A stretch of 64,000 nt of DNA from a bacterium. GTDB lineage: Bacteria > CAIWAD01. Below are positions 36,693-44,710 of the stretch, piece by piece. The stretch lies in NCBI GenBank assembly GCA_030429345.1, contig JAUIFJ010000008.1, forward strand, positions 1-64,000, read 5' to 3'. Below the pieces are notes generated by a model, which saw only the letters and a list, made by a program, of their open reading frames with translations, did no database searches and had not been told where the DNA came from. The first letter of the stretch is position 1; each line of letters begins with the position of its first letter. The translations under genes and the position numbers were made by a program.

Positions 36693-39600
36693 CTATTCCA
36701 GCGCCGCCGTGATCCGGTAGAAACGCGGGCCTTCCGTGACCGCTTCCGTGTAGCTTTCCTGGGTCACCGAGGCCAAGGCCTGCCACTCCGCCGGGAACCT
36801 GGCGGCGGGGGAATCGGCGGCGTAGACCGTGTAGACGAAGGTGCCCTGCGGCACCGCTGGCAGGGCATCCCAGGACAGGTTCAGCTGCTGGCCGTCGCTC
36901 TGCGCCGCCAGGTTCTGCGGTGGCAGCAGCGGCCGGAAGCTGTTGATCGCGGACCAGTCCGAAACCAGGCCCTCGCTATCCAGGGTCCGTAGACGGTAGT
37001 GGTGAAGCCGCCCCTCTTCCAAAGCCATGCCCACATCGCTGTAGGTCCTGCCCGGGTCCGAGATCTCCGTCCAGAGCGGCGCGGCGAAAATCGCGCTGCT
37101 GTCCAGCTGGATCTCGTAGCGCAGGGCGTCTGCCCCGTCCTCCGCGTCTTCCGCGTTGGCCCAGCCGATGCGAGGCAGCAGGCTGAAGACGGGCAGCCCG
37201 CCGGCGGGGTTGAAGCCTTCCTGCGGCGGAAGAGGCGCCGCATTGCCGTTGCTGTATACGAAGCTGGCCGGCGCGTCGCCGAAGCGCGTCTGGCGCCAGG
37301 CATCCGCGTAGAAGGGCTGTACGCGCCAGTAGTGCGGCTGATCCTCTCCGTATACGGCGGGATCGGCCAGTTCGTCAAGGGTCACGGAGAGCGCGATGTC
37401 ACGCGCGGCGGGCGACTGGAAGGCCAGCAGCGTGTCCACGAGCACCGTGGCGAAAAGACTGTCCGACGAGACCTGCAGTCGATGCGAAGCCGTGCCAAGG
37501 AAATCGCGCAGCTCCCAGCTCAGTCGGCCGTCGGCCTGCAGCAGCGGTTCGTTCTGCAGCCAGAGATCCGCTTCCGTGGAACTCAGGTCCACCTGCAGCG
37601 AGGTCCTCGCCGAGGCCTGCCGGGCACCGTCGATGGCAACCATTTCCAACTCGAAGAGACGGACTTCCTGGGCCAATGGCGCATCTGCACCCCGCACGGA
37701 AGGCAGGCGCCAGCTGGTCTCGTTGAAGGCATTGCCCGGTGCAGAGTGGAAGCGCGTGCCGTCCGAAAGTCCCGGCAGGGAGACCAGGGTTTCGCCGTTG
37801 AGGGACAGGCCGAAGGCGTGTTCCATCTGCGCGGCAGGCGTCTCCGCGTCCAGGCCTGCATCCCAGCCCAGTGCGAGGCCATCCATGGTCTGTGTCAGCT
37901 GCAGGTTCGTCGGCGGCAAGGGCGCCTGGTTGACGCCGGGCCACTGGTTGAGCACCACCTGTGCGCGTGATACACCCAGCGAATCCGGCCCGATGAAGAG
38001 GGCGTCCAGGTCCCCGTCGCGGTCCAGGTCGATCCAGCTCGCATCCAGCAGGGGATCCTCGGCGCTCCCCAGGCGCAGGCCCGTGTCCTGGAGGCTTCCG
38101 CCCCGGTTCAGGTACAGGCGGGCACTGCGGTTCTCGTTCAGGGGCTTGCCGGCGATCAGCAGGTCCAGGGCGCCGTCCAGGTCGGCATCCCCCAGGTCGC
38201 AGCCCGCTTCCCGCCATTCGCCGAAGGCATGGGGCACCTGGGCGTATACACCGCCCTGGTTCTCCAGGCGCCAGCCTTCGTTGCCGCCGAGGCCCAGGAT
38301 GTCCGCGTCGCCGTCGCCGTCCAGGTCCGCTATGCGGGCGTCGCCGTCGAAGGAAAGGGGCACGGGCAGGGTGGTCTGATCCAGCTGGCCGTCGTCCTGG
38401 AAGAGGGCGTAGCTTCCACTGCTGTCGAGGCCGAAACCGAAGAGCAGCAGATCGGCATCGCCGTCGCCGTCCAGGTCCCCGCTGCGCGCGCGGCCCTGGA
38501 TGGCTTCGGGCAGAAGCAGTCCGGAATGAACCAGGGAGCCTTCCCGGTTCCAGTAGAGCTGGCTCCGCCAGCCGGAACCATCGATGGAGCCGGTCATCAC
38601 CAGGTCCTCGCTCCCGTCGCCGTCCAGGTCCGTCCACAGGACGGAGCCGTGTACGGAGCCGGGAAGCTGCTGCCCCGAATCGATCAGCAGGCCCTCCTGG
38701 TTGAGATACAGACGTGTGACATAGACCGCGTTGGTTCCGCCGAAGGTCGTGTCCCCGCTGACCAGCAGATCCAGGTCCCCGTCCCGGTCCACGTCCGACC
38801 AGGCGGCGCTGCCGCTTTCCACGGCCAGCAGCTCCTGCCCCGGCAGGAAGGCGCTGCCCGAATTGAGGTAGAGGCCCCCGACCAGTTGTGATCCGTCATC
38901 CCCGGCGACGAAGAGGTCCAGGTCCCCGTCCCCGTCCACGTCACCGGCGGCATGGCAGGCCCTCTGCAGTGCGGGAAGGCCCCAGTCCTCCTGCACGAAC
39001 CAGGGCGTCGTGCGGAAACTCCAGGCGCCGTCTTCCGTGATCCCCTCGAAGAACTGCCCCATGCCGTCCTGCAGGGCATCCGCGTCGACCTGGACTTTGT
39101 ATTCCGCATCGAACTCCGCGGGCGCGGGCAGGTCTGCGATCACGCGGTTGCCGTCGTAGTCGAGCGAAAGCGCCGGGAAGGAGTGGAGCAGGCTGTCGTC
39201 CTCCACGCGCAGCAGGTGGATCGATCCTGAGCCGGGCTGCATCGCCGTGTCGAATTCCAGCTCCAGCGAATGCATCACCGGAACCTCGAGGGCACCCGGC
39301 ATCGGCGAAAGGGCCAGCAGGCCATCCCGTGTGTCACGCGCCACCATGAACTGCCCTTCCTCGCCGAAGGCATTGAAGGCGATCCGATCGGCCGCCTCGT
39401 CCAGGGCTGTTCCACGGGCCGCCTCGCTCCAGCCGCCAGCGGATCCGGCGTCTCTCTGCAGCCAGCGGAAATCCGAAGGCGGAAGCGCCAGGTCCGGAGC
39501 ATCGATGCCCTCGCCGACCATGACACGCGGGATGAGCTCGTAGCTGCCGCCGTTGTAGTGGCGAAGGACCCAGAGCTGCTGGTCATAGTCCTGGTCCAGC

Positions 39601-40448
39601 GGGCTGCCCTGGTTCGGTGGTTCCGAAAGGTGTGTGACAACCAGTTCCGGGGATCCGGTCGTGCTTTCCACGCCCAGGAGAATGCCCAGGGCAGGCAGTG
39701 CGTGTTCGCTCGCGGAGGCAAGGTCCAGCAGCGCGCTCTGGCCCCCGCCGATGGACAGGGTGCTTTCGATTCGGCCGGTTCCGTTCTCCAGCTGGCCGTC
39801 ATTGCTGCCGGCATTGTCCAGCAGGATGCTGCCGCTGCCGTTGCCCTGCCAGTAGCCGGTCAAACCGTTTTCTGATCCCACAAGGGTCCGGTGCATGTCC
39901 AGTCGCAGCTGCTCTTCCGTGCGGGCCACCGTCCAGAGTTCGATCTCGTCCAGTTGGCCTTCCAGCAGATCCGTGCTGATGCTGCCATAGCGCCCAAGGC
40001 TCCAGGTATCCGAGGACAGGAAGCTGTAGTTCGCCGTATGCAGACCCAGCAATTCACCATCCATATAGAGGTAGCCCAGCGAGCCGGAACGCACATAGCT
40101 CACCTGTACCCAACTGCCCACCGGAACGGAACCGGCAAGGATCTCCTGACTCTGGAAGGCGCCCTCGTAGACGGCCAGGCGGTTCTGGAAGCCGAAGAGT
40201 CCTTCCGCGCAGACCAGCACTCGCCCGTTGACCGAGAACAAGGCCGCCCGTTCCCCGTGAGGCAGGTTGGCTGGCAGGCGCAGCCAGGCGCTCCAGGTGA
40301 AGGTGTCCTCCCCGGCCATGCTTCCGGAAACCGTGGAGAGGTCCACGAAGTCATTGATGCCGTCGAAGTCGAGGCAACTGCCGGGAAAATCGTCGGCAGC
40401 GCCGGCGGTCGAAGAGCCTAGAAACAGGCTGAGCAGCAGGGTGAACAT
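36693..40448 (-). CDS. Large secreted LamG / FG-GAP repeat protein
   Basis: 1251 residues. The ATG at 40448 (GGAG upstream) opens a signal peptide (MFTLLLSLFLGSSTAGA). Residues about 25-215 are a LamG/concanavalin-like domain (CLDFDGINDFVDLS, FTWSAWLRLP, YLYMDGELLG, GQLDEIELW). A Big_5/SbsA-type Ig domain follows (LEFDTAMQPGSGSI). Then come at least seven FG-GAP calcium loops, e.g. DVDGDGDLDLFVAGDDGS, DLDGDGSEDLVMTGS, DLDGDGDADILGLGGN, DLDRDGDLDALFIG, and finally fibronectin-III-like modules. A carbohydrate- or integrin-like adhesin is likely. No sorting module is obvious at the C-terminus, which ends in an FN3 strand. Confidence 0.85.
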   Translation of the reverse strand: MFTLLLSLFLGSSTAGAADDFPGSCLDFDGINDFVDLSTVSGSMAGEDTFTWSAWLRLPANLPHGERAALFSVNGRVLVCAEGLFGFQNRLAVYEGAFQSQEILAGSVPVGSWVQVSYVRSGSLGYLYMDGELLGLHTANYSFLSSDTWSLGRYGSISTDLLEGQLDEIELWTVARTEEQLRLDMHRTLVGSENGLTGYWQGNGSGSILLDNAGSNDGQLENGTGRIESTLSIGGGQSALLDLASASEHALPALGILLGVESTTGSPELVVTHLSEPPNQGSPLDQDYDQQLWVLRHYNGGSYELIPRVMVGEGIDAPDLALPPSDFRWLQRDAGSAGGWSEAARGTALDEAADRIAFNAFGEEGQFMVARDTRDGLLALSPMPGALEVPVMHSLELEFDTAMQPGSGSIHLLRVEDDSLLHSFPALSLDYDGNRVIADLPAPAEFDAEYKVQVDADALQDGMGQFFEGITEDGAWSFRTTPWFVQEDWGLPALQRACHAAGDVDGDGDLDLFVAGDDGSQLVGGLYLNSGSAFLPGQELLAVESGSAAWSDVDRDGDLDLLVSGDTTFGGTNAVYVTRLYLNQEGLLIDSGQQLPGSVHGSVLWTDLDGDGSEDLVMTGSIDGSGWRSQLYWNREGSLVHSGLLLPEAIQGRARSGDLDGDGDADLLLFGFGLDSSGSYALFQDDGQLDQTTLPVPLSFDGDARIADLDGDGDADILGLGGNEGWRLENQGGVYAQVPHAFGEWREAGCDLGDADLDGALDLLIAGKPLNENRSARLYLNRGGSLQDTGLRLGSAEDPLLDASWIDLDRDGDLDALFIGPDSLGVSRAQVVLNQWPGVNQAPLPPTNLQLTQTMDGLALGWDAGLDAETPAAQMEHAFGLSLNGETLVSLPGLSDGTRFHSAPGNAFNETSWRLPSVRGADAPLAQEVRLFELEMVAIDGARQASARTSLQVDLSSTEADLWLQNEPLLQADGRLSWELRDFLGTASHRLQVSSDSLFATVLVDTLLAFQSPAARDIALSVTLDELADPAVYGEDQPHYWRVQPFYADAWRQTRFGDAPASFVYSNGNAAPLPPQEGFNPAGGLPVFSLLPRIGWANAEDAEDGADALRYEIQLDSSAIFAAPLWTEISDPGRTYSDVGMALEEGRLHHYRLRTLDSEGLVSDWSAINSFRPLLPPQNLAAQSDGQQLNLSWDALPAVPQGTFVYTVYAADSPAARFPAEWQALASVTQESYTEAVTEGPRFYRITAALE

Positions 40449-40483
40449 CTGGTCTCCACTAAAAAAGTCCGCAGGGCGCAACA

Positions 40484-40512
40484 ATTATGACAATTCTTGC
40501 AGAATCTGGAAA
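40484..40512 (-). promoter_or_regulatory. Possible extended -10 promoter for the LamG/FG-GAP gene
   Basis: Minus strand TGTCATAAT (extended -10, CATAAT at 40484-40489) with TTTCCA 17 bases upstream; start would be near 40477, 29 bases before the ATG at 40448. The spacer 40449-40762 is strikingly AT-richer than its surroundings. Confidence 0.35.
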
Positions 40513-40589
40513 GGTTGATATTCTTGGACTTGGTGGGCCCTTCGAGCGGGAAAGCGTCGGATATCGGACAAACGCGCTTTCTGCACTTT

Positions 40590-40611
40590 TTGTCAATTTT
40601 ATTCTTGACAA
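40590..40611. promoter_or_regulatory. Operator-like inverted repeat in a divergent promoter region
   Basis: Perfect 7-bp arms TTGTCAA and TTGACAA around TTTTATTC lie midway between the divergent genes at 40448 and 40763. Each arm also looks like a -35 box. The position suits a regulator that controls both secreted-protein genes. Confidence 0.4.
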
Positions 40612-40762
40612 GGTTGTCGTGATGTCTTTTCTTGGCCGCCGTCGTCAGGGAGAACCGGACCTTGCCCGGACCGATCAGTTTCGCCCCGACCGACAGCCCG
40701 AACCTGCATTGTGAAACCACATCGGCTTCCAGGTGAAGCCAAGGAAAGGAGCGCGAAAGCGT

Positions 40763-41656
40763 ATGCGTATCTCTCTGACTGCCCTTCGTACACTCGCCGG
40801 CCTGGTTTGTCTCACCGCTGGAAGTGTTTCTGCCGCGACACTGGTCGGCAGCGACCTGACTTTCACTTCCGCCACCGAGCTCGAACCCTACCAGATCCCC
40901 GCCGGGCTGGACGCGGTGGACCTCTATGACTATTCCGACTGGAGCAACAACAGCATGTTCCCCGCCCGCAACGAGGTCGTGGTGCTCTTTGCCCAGGACG
41001 ACCAGGGCGACTACAGCATCAGCGTGATCGTGGACAAGATCAACGACGGCAGCGGCGGCCACCTGGAACTGAACATCACCGGCGCCATCGATGGCGCGAT
41101 CACGGAAATGGACGATGACAACGACAGCTTCGCCTTTGATCCGGTGACCGGCGTCGGCACGGTGGTCTGGAACTGGAATTCCTGCTGCACCGACGGCCTG
41201 GTGCTCGAGTTCGGCGCGCAGATGCCGGAGAACCTCTGCCTGGAGTTCATGAATGCCCAGGGCCTGAACGACATGCGCTTCTGCGGCATGAACCCCGGCA
41301 CCAGCAACTGGCTGGAGCTGACGGACATGGATCCCTGCGAAACGATCTGTGTGACAACCAGTCGCCAGACCAGCGACGCCGTCGAGCATGCCGGCGACTT
41401 CGCCCTGCAGGGCAACTGGCCGAACCCCTTCAACCCGAGCACGACCATCGCCTTCAGCGCCGCCGAGACCGGCCCCGTGCAGTTGAGCGTATACGACCTG
41501 CAGGGGCGCCTGGTCAGCACCCTGGTCGACGGCATGGTCGCCCGCGGCGAGCACAGCGTGATCTTCGACGCGGCCGGACTGTCCAGCGGCACCTACCTCT
41601 ACCGCCTTGAAAGCGCCGCCGGCATCGAGACCCGCCGCATGACGCTGATCAAGTAG
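40763..41656 (+). CDS. Secreted protein with C-terminal FlgD-like/type IX-type sorting module
   Basis: 297 residues with a signal peptide (MRISLTALRTLAGLVCLTAGSVSA). The body is beta-rich (LVGSDLTFTSATELEPYQIP, HLELNITGAIDG) and has six or more Cys (NSCCTDG, CEFIC-like DPCETICVTT). The last 85 residues form an all-beta module with NWPNPFNPSTTIAFS, LSVYDLQGRLV, GLSSGTYLYRL and a terminal MTLIK, the pattern of the Por-secretion/FlgD-Ig C-terminal domains. The ATG at 40763 is chosen because it opens the signal peptide; GTG at 40733 is an alternative. Function of the body unknown. Confidence 0.82.
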   Translation: MRISLTALRTLAGLVCLTAGSVSAATLVGSDLTFTSATELEPYQIPAGLDAVDLYDYSDWSNNSMFPARNEVVVLFAQDDQGDYSISVIVDKINDGSGGHLELNITGAIDGAITEMDDDNDSFAFDPVTGVGTVVWNWNSCCTDGLVLEFGAQMPENLCLEFMNAQGLNDMRFCGMNPGTSNWLELTDMDPCETICVTTSRQTSDAVEHAGDFALQGNWPNPFNPSTTIAFSAAETGPVQLSVYDLQGRLVSTLVDGMVARGEHSVIFDAAGLSSGTYLYRLESAAGIETRRMTLIK

Positions 41657-41673
41657 ACGAAACACAAACTGCC

Positions 41674-41690
41674 TGCCTGTCAGACAGGCA
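41674..41690. repeat. Short palindrome after the 40763 gene
   Basis: TGCCTGTC-A-GACAGGCA, 8-bp arms, directly before the main terminator. Probably part of the same 3' structure. Confidence 0.4.
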
Positions 41691-41730
41691 AGCCCGTCTT
41701 CCCGAAGCGGTCTGGGAAGACGGGCTTTTC
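41690..41730 (+). terminator. Intrinsic terminator of the 40763 gene
   Basis: Perfect 13-bp stem AGCCCGTCTTCCC / GGGAAGACGGGCT (41691-41703 and 41714-41726) followed by TTTTC. Strong and well placed, about 35 bases after the stop codon. Confidence 0.92.
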
Positions 41731-41768
41731 AATAAGGAAGCAGCCGCAGGCTGCAATACAATCAAAAA

Positions 41769-41949
41769 TCCCGCGGCAAGACCGCGGGAACTGCCAGGCA
41801 CATCCACACCCTGTCCCAAGCCCCACCCGCGGCAAGACCGCGGGAACCGCGTGCATCGTAAACAACTGTCCTCCCGCCGGACCGGCTCTCCCCCACAGCT
41901 CACCCCTGTACGCGACAAGCGCCCAGGATCCCGTGGTCAAGCCACGGGA
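41769..41949. repeat. Three copies of a short palindrome
   Basis: TCCCGCGG-CAAGA-CCGCGGGA occurs at 41769-41789, its core again at 41826-41844, and a variant TCCCGTGG-TCAAG-CCACGGGA at 41929-41949. All have the form 8-bp arms around a 5-base loop and lie in the convergent spacer before the decarboxylase stop. No gene is visible in 41731-41982. They look like REP-type or terminator-derived hairpins. Confidence 0.65.
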
Positions 41950-41982
41950 CGACAAGGCAAGGCGTCGGAAAGCGGAAGCGAA

Positions 41983-43206
41983 TCAGACCAGCAGGCGCTC
42001 GAGGAAATCGCCGCGCAGGCAGTGGTTCATGCTCATTGCCGATGCATAGCCGCCGGCGTTCAGCAGGGCCACGATGTCCCCTTCCTCGACGGGAGGCAGG
42101 AGCTCGTCCCGGGCCCAGATATCCAGGGCCTCGTTGATGTTGCCGGCAAGGGTGACACAGCGCGCATCGCCCTCCCGCAGGATACAGGGAGCGGGCTGGC
42201 AGGGCAAATCGTAGTACACCGGCTCCGGTGCCAGGTTGAAGCCCCCGTTCAGGCCGACGAAGCAGGTATCCCGCTTGAGCTCCACCGTGTTCACTTCGAG
42301 CAGCAGGGCGCCGGCATCCTTGACCAGGTAGTCTCCGGGTTCGACGCGCACCTCGATGCGCCGCCCTCCCAGCGCTTTCGGGGAGAGTTGCCGCTGGATC
42401 GCCCGCGCCCAGGCCCCGAGATCGAGCTCCAGGTCTCCGGGACGATGCGGCACTCCGAGCCCGCCGCCGATGTTGAAACGCTCTACATCCGGCGCGCGTC
42501 GAAGGAACGCCGCCCCGGCGGCCAACGCCTCTTCCCAGGCACCGACCTGCTCCTGCAGGAAACCGCTGCCCACATGCATGTGCAGGGCACGGACAGGCAG
42601 GTCCCGTTCCCGCGCAAGATCCAGCGCTTCCCCGAAAGCATCCTCGTAGAGACCGAATTTCGTCGTCGCCCCACCCGCATAGCGTAGGCGTTCGTTGTCC
42701 CCGTAGCCCACGCCCCTCCCGGGATTGATCCGCAGGCCGATCTCGCGGCCCGGAGCCAGTTCCCCGAAGCGACGGATGGCACTCAGCGAGTCCAGGTTGC
42801 AGAGCAGGCGCGTGTGACGGGCCAGGATCTCCAGGTCGGCGGCGGAGAGGTTTCCGGCCGTGAAGGACAGGTGCTCCTGGCGGAATCCGCAGGAAAGGGC
42901 CAGCTGGAGTTCGCCGGGAGAGCAGAGATCCAGCCCGGCGAGCCCCGTGGAACGGATGTGGCACAAGAGCGGCTGGAATCGGTTGGCCTTCATGGCGTAG
43001 AACACGCGGAAGGGCATCCCCGTGGCGGACAGGGCCTCGTGGAGCAGGCGCAGCTTGCGGCTGATTCGCGCCGCGCTGTAGACGAACAGCGGCTTCCCGG
43101 CGCAGCGCGCCAGGGGCTCCAGGTCGTGGCCGCCGAGCGCCAGGCGTCCGCTCGAGTACTTCAGGTCTTCCCGTTGCCACCAGTATGGGGGCGAAGAGGC
43201 AGTCAA
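41983..43206 (-). CDS. Fold-type III PLP-dependent decarboxylase (DAP/ornithine decarboxylase-like)
   Basis: 407 residues. PLP Lys in FYAMKANRFQP (Lys73), LHMHVGSGF, FNIGGGLGVP for the phosphate loop, RVEPGDYLV, and GGYASAMSMNHCLRG near the end. These match the alanine-racemase-fold decarboxylases of DAP, ornithine or arginine type. The usual C-E-S-x-D active-site loop of DAP decarboxylase is replaced by WARDELLPPVEEGD, so the substrate is open. The TTG at 43206 is chosen because AGGAGG precedes it and it overlaps the TGA of the SET gene by four bases (TTGA). Coupling to a methyltransferase is unusual. Confidence 0.85.
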   Translation of the reverse strand: MTASSPPYWWQREDLKYSSGRLALGGHDLEPLARCAGKPLFVYSAARISRKLRLLHEALSATGMPFRVFYAMKANRFQPLLCHIRSTGLAGLDLCSPGELQLALSCGFRQEHLSFTAGNLSAADLEILARHTRLLCNLDSLSAIRRFGELAPGREIGLRINPGRGVGYGDNERLRYAGGATTKFGLYEDAFGEALDLARERDLPVRALHMHVGSGFLQEQVGAWEEALAAGAAFLRRAPDVERFNIGGGLGVPHRPGDLELDLGAWARAIQRQLSPKALGGRRIEVRVEPGDYLVKDAGALLLEVNTVELKRDTCFVGLNGGFNLAPEPVYYDLPCQPAPCILREGDARCVTLAGNINEALDIWARDELLPPVEEGDIVALLNAGGYASAMSMNHCLRGDFLERLLV

Positions 43207-43682
43207 CCCGCCTCCTCGAGGCGATCCGCCAGGTAGAAGAGTCCCTCGCCGTTGACCCGCTCCTTGCGCCCCGCGATCCAGCCGCGGCAGTTGGCGGCGC
43301 CGCAAAGGCAGTGGAACTGGGCGTAGAGCTCGTCTTCGGTGCTCGCGTAGTCCATGGTCAGCAGGCTGTCCGGCGGAATGTCCTCCAGCGCCCAGACCTC
43401 GAACTCCTGCATGTCCACGTATACGTTCGGAGCGCAGCTGTGCGCCAGGTAGCCCGCGAAATACAGGTCGAGCACGTGCAGGTTGGGATTGAGCTGCAGG
43501 CTGTGCTGCGTGCGGTAGGGAACGATCAGGCCCGTGAAACGGGCGATCAACTCCCCGCGGGCATGGCCCGTATTGGTGTATACGGCCTTGCCCTTTCCGC
43601 CTTCGCGCTCGGCGACGGTGAACTGCTCGCGGGACGGAAAATCGTGCCCCTCCTCGAGGGGCGCGTCGGGGTAGAGAAGCAT
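43203..43682 (-). CDS. SET-domain methyltransferase with post-SET cysteine motif
   Basis: 159 residues. A compact SET core: GKAVYTNTGHARGELIARFTG at the front, LAHSCAPNVYV (residues 79-89) as the NHSC-x-PN motif, LTMDYAS for the catalytic Tyr region (Tyr112), then CLCGAANC (Cys125, 127, 132), exactly the CxCx4C post-SET zinc motif that pairs with Cys83. Such proteins transfer methyl from SAM to lysine side chains; the target here is unknown. The ATG at 43682 has AGGA just before it. Short for a SET protein and without extra domains. Confidence 0.85.
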   Translation of the reverse strand: MLLYPDAPLEEGHDFPSREQFTVAEREGGKGKAVYTNTGHARGELIARFTGLIVPYRTQHSLQLNPNLHVLDLYFAGYLAHSCAPNVYVDMQEFEVWALEDIPPDSLLTMDYASTEDELYAQFHCLCGAANCRGWIAGRKERVNGEGLFYLADRLEEAG

Positions 43683-43819
43683 TGTCCTGCCCAAAGTGGG
43701 GAATCGCCCAGGCGGCGACTCCGGTTGATCGGAAAGCGGCACAAGTCCGCACCAACAAACGAACCACTCCAGGCTTGTTGGCATGCGAGGCATGCTGCGG
43801 CGCCCCTGGAAGAGCGGCG

Positions 43820-43847
43820 AATATACTCAGGAAGAAAGGATAATCAA
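43820..43847 (-). promoter_or_regulatory. Sigma70-type promoter of the SET-decarboxylase pair
   Basis: Minus strand TTGATT (43842-43847), 16-base spacer, TATATT (43820-43825). Transcription would start near 43812, about 130 bases before the SET gene. AT-rich sequence here stands out from the surroundings. Confidence 0.6.
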
Positions 43848-43864
43848 GCGCTCTCAACCAAAAA

Positions 43865-44710
43865 TCACCGTACCAGCGTCAGACGGCGGACCTGGCGGGA
43901 TCCTTCGGGCCACTCCGCCAGCAGGAGGTAGGTCCCCCGGGCCAGGTCCGCTGTCGGGATCCGCCCGGTCGTGCTCTCGCCTTCCAGCCCGCGAACACGG
44001 CGTCCCAACAGATTGTAGAGCACCACCCGCTTCAGGGGAACCGGGCTTTCAAAGCGCAAGGATCCGCGTAGCGGGTTCGGACCCAGGCTCAGCTCGGGGG
44101 CCGAACGATCCATGGTCCGGATCGACGTGACGGGCGTGTCACGCAGACCGCCGACCGCGTCCAGGTCGAAGCTCAAGCCATCCCCGTTCAGGTCCCGCAG
44201 GCGCAGGAAGCGCGCCTCCTGCAGGCCGACATCCGCCAGGTCGAAGAGGTCCCCGCCCATTTCCACGGAACCGGGATCCGCGCTGCCGTCCACGGGTTGC
44301 AGGCCGGCCAGCCCCGTTCGCGCCAGGCTGTCCCAGGGCATGATCTGCCAGGCCTCGCCGTCCTCGCTGAGCGCCAGTTCCGCCGGTTCCTGCCACAGGT
44401 TGTCCGGGTTGCCGCCCACGCGGAACACGTTCTCGCAGACGCGCAGATCCGGGCCGGGCTGGTCATGAATCACATTGTCGAGGAAGGCGAGCACGATCCA
44501 CCCGCCGTCCCCCAGGCTGAGCAGCTCCTCTTCCGCGGCAGCGGGAGTCGTCGGGCTCGCAAGGGGGTCGGGGGGACCGAGCACGTTCGCCGGCAGGAAG
44601 TCCTGGCCGAAGCCCGCGCCTTCGCCGTAGACGACCTCGACGACGGCGTCGGCCCAGCGATCTGCCTGCAGGGGAGCGCAGGCCAGCAGCAGGGGCAGCA
44701 GGATGCGCAT
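43865..44710 (-). CDS. Secreted surface protein in the B12-riboswitch operon
   Basis: 281 residues with a signal peptide (MRILLPLLLACAPLQA). The body VEVVYGEGAGFGQDFLPANV, GDGGWIVLAFLDNVIHD, LSEDGEAWQIMPWD, FDLADVGLQEARFLRLRD and LSFDLDAVGG looks like a beta-sandwich discoidin-like domain. I have seen this pattern in cell-surface proteins next to cobalamin genes, but that is recollection. The last 80 residues are a FlgD-like sorting module (LGPNPLRGSLRF, VVLYNLLGRRV, GTYLLLAEW). ATG at 44710 overlaps the upstream stop by one base; GTG at 44713 gives a GTGA overlap. Confidence 0.8.
   Translation of the reverse strand: MRILLPLLLACAPLQADRWADAVVEVVYGEGAGFGQDFLPANVLGPPDPLASPTTPAAAEEELLSLGDGGWIVLAFLDNVIHDQPGPDLRVCENVFRVGGNPDNLWQEPAELALSEDGEAWQIMPWDSLARTGLAGLQPVDGSADPGSVEMGGDLFDLADVGLQEARFLRLRDLNGDGLSFDLDAVGGLRDTPVTSIRTMDRSAPELSLGPNPLRGSLRFESPVPLKRVVLYNLLGRRVRGLEGESTTGRIPTADLARGTYLLLAEWPEGSRQVRRLTLVR

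Noticed and set aside
41983-43857. A single 624-codon protein including the region upstream of the decarboxylase
   Set aside because: The upstream part is the SET gene read in another frame; the TTG at 43206 with AGGAGG and the TTGA overlap give a far better start.
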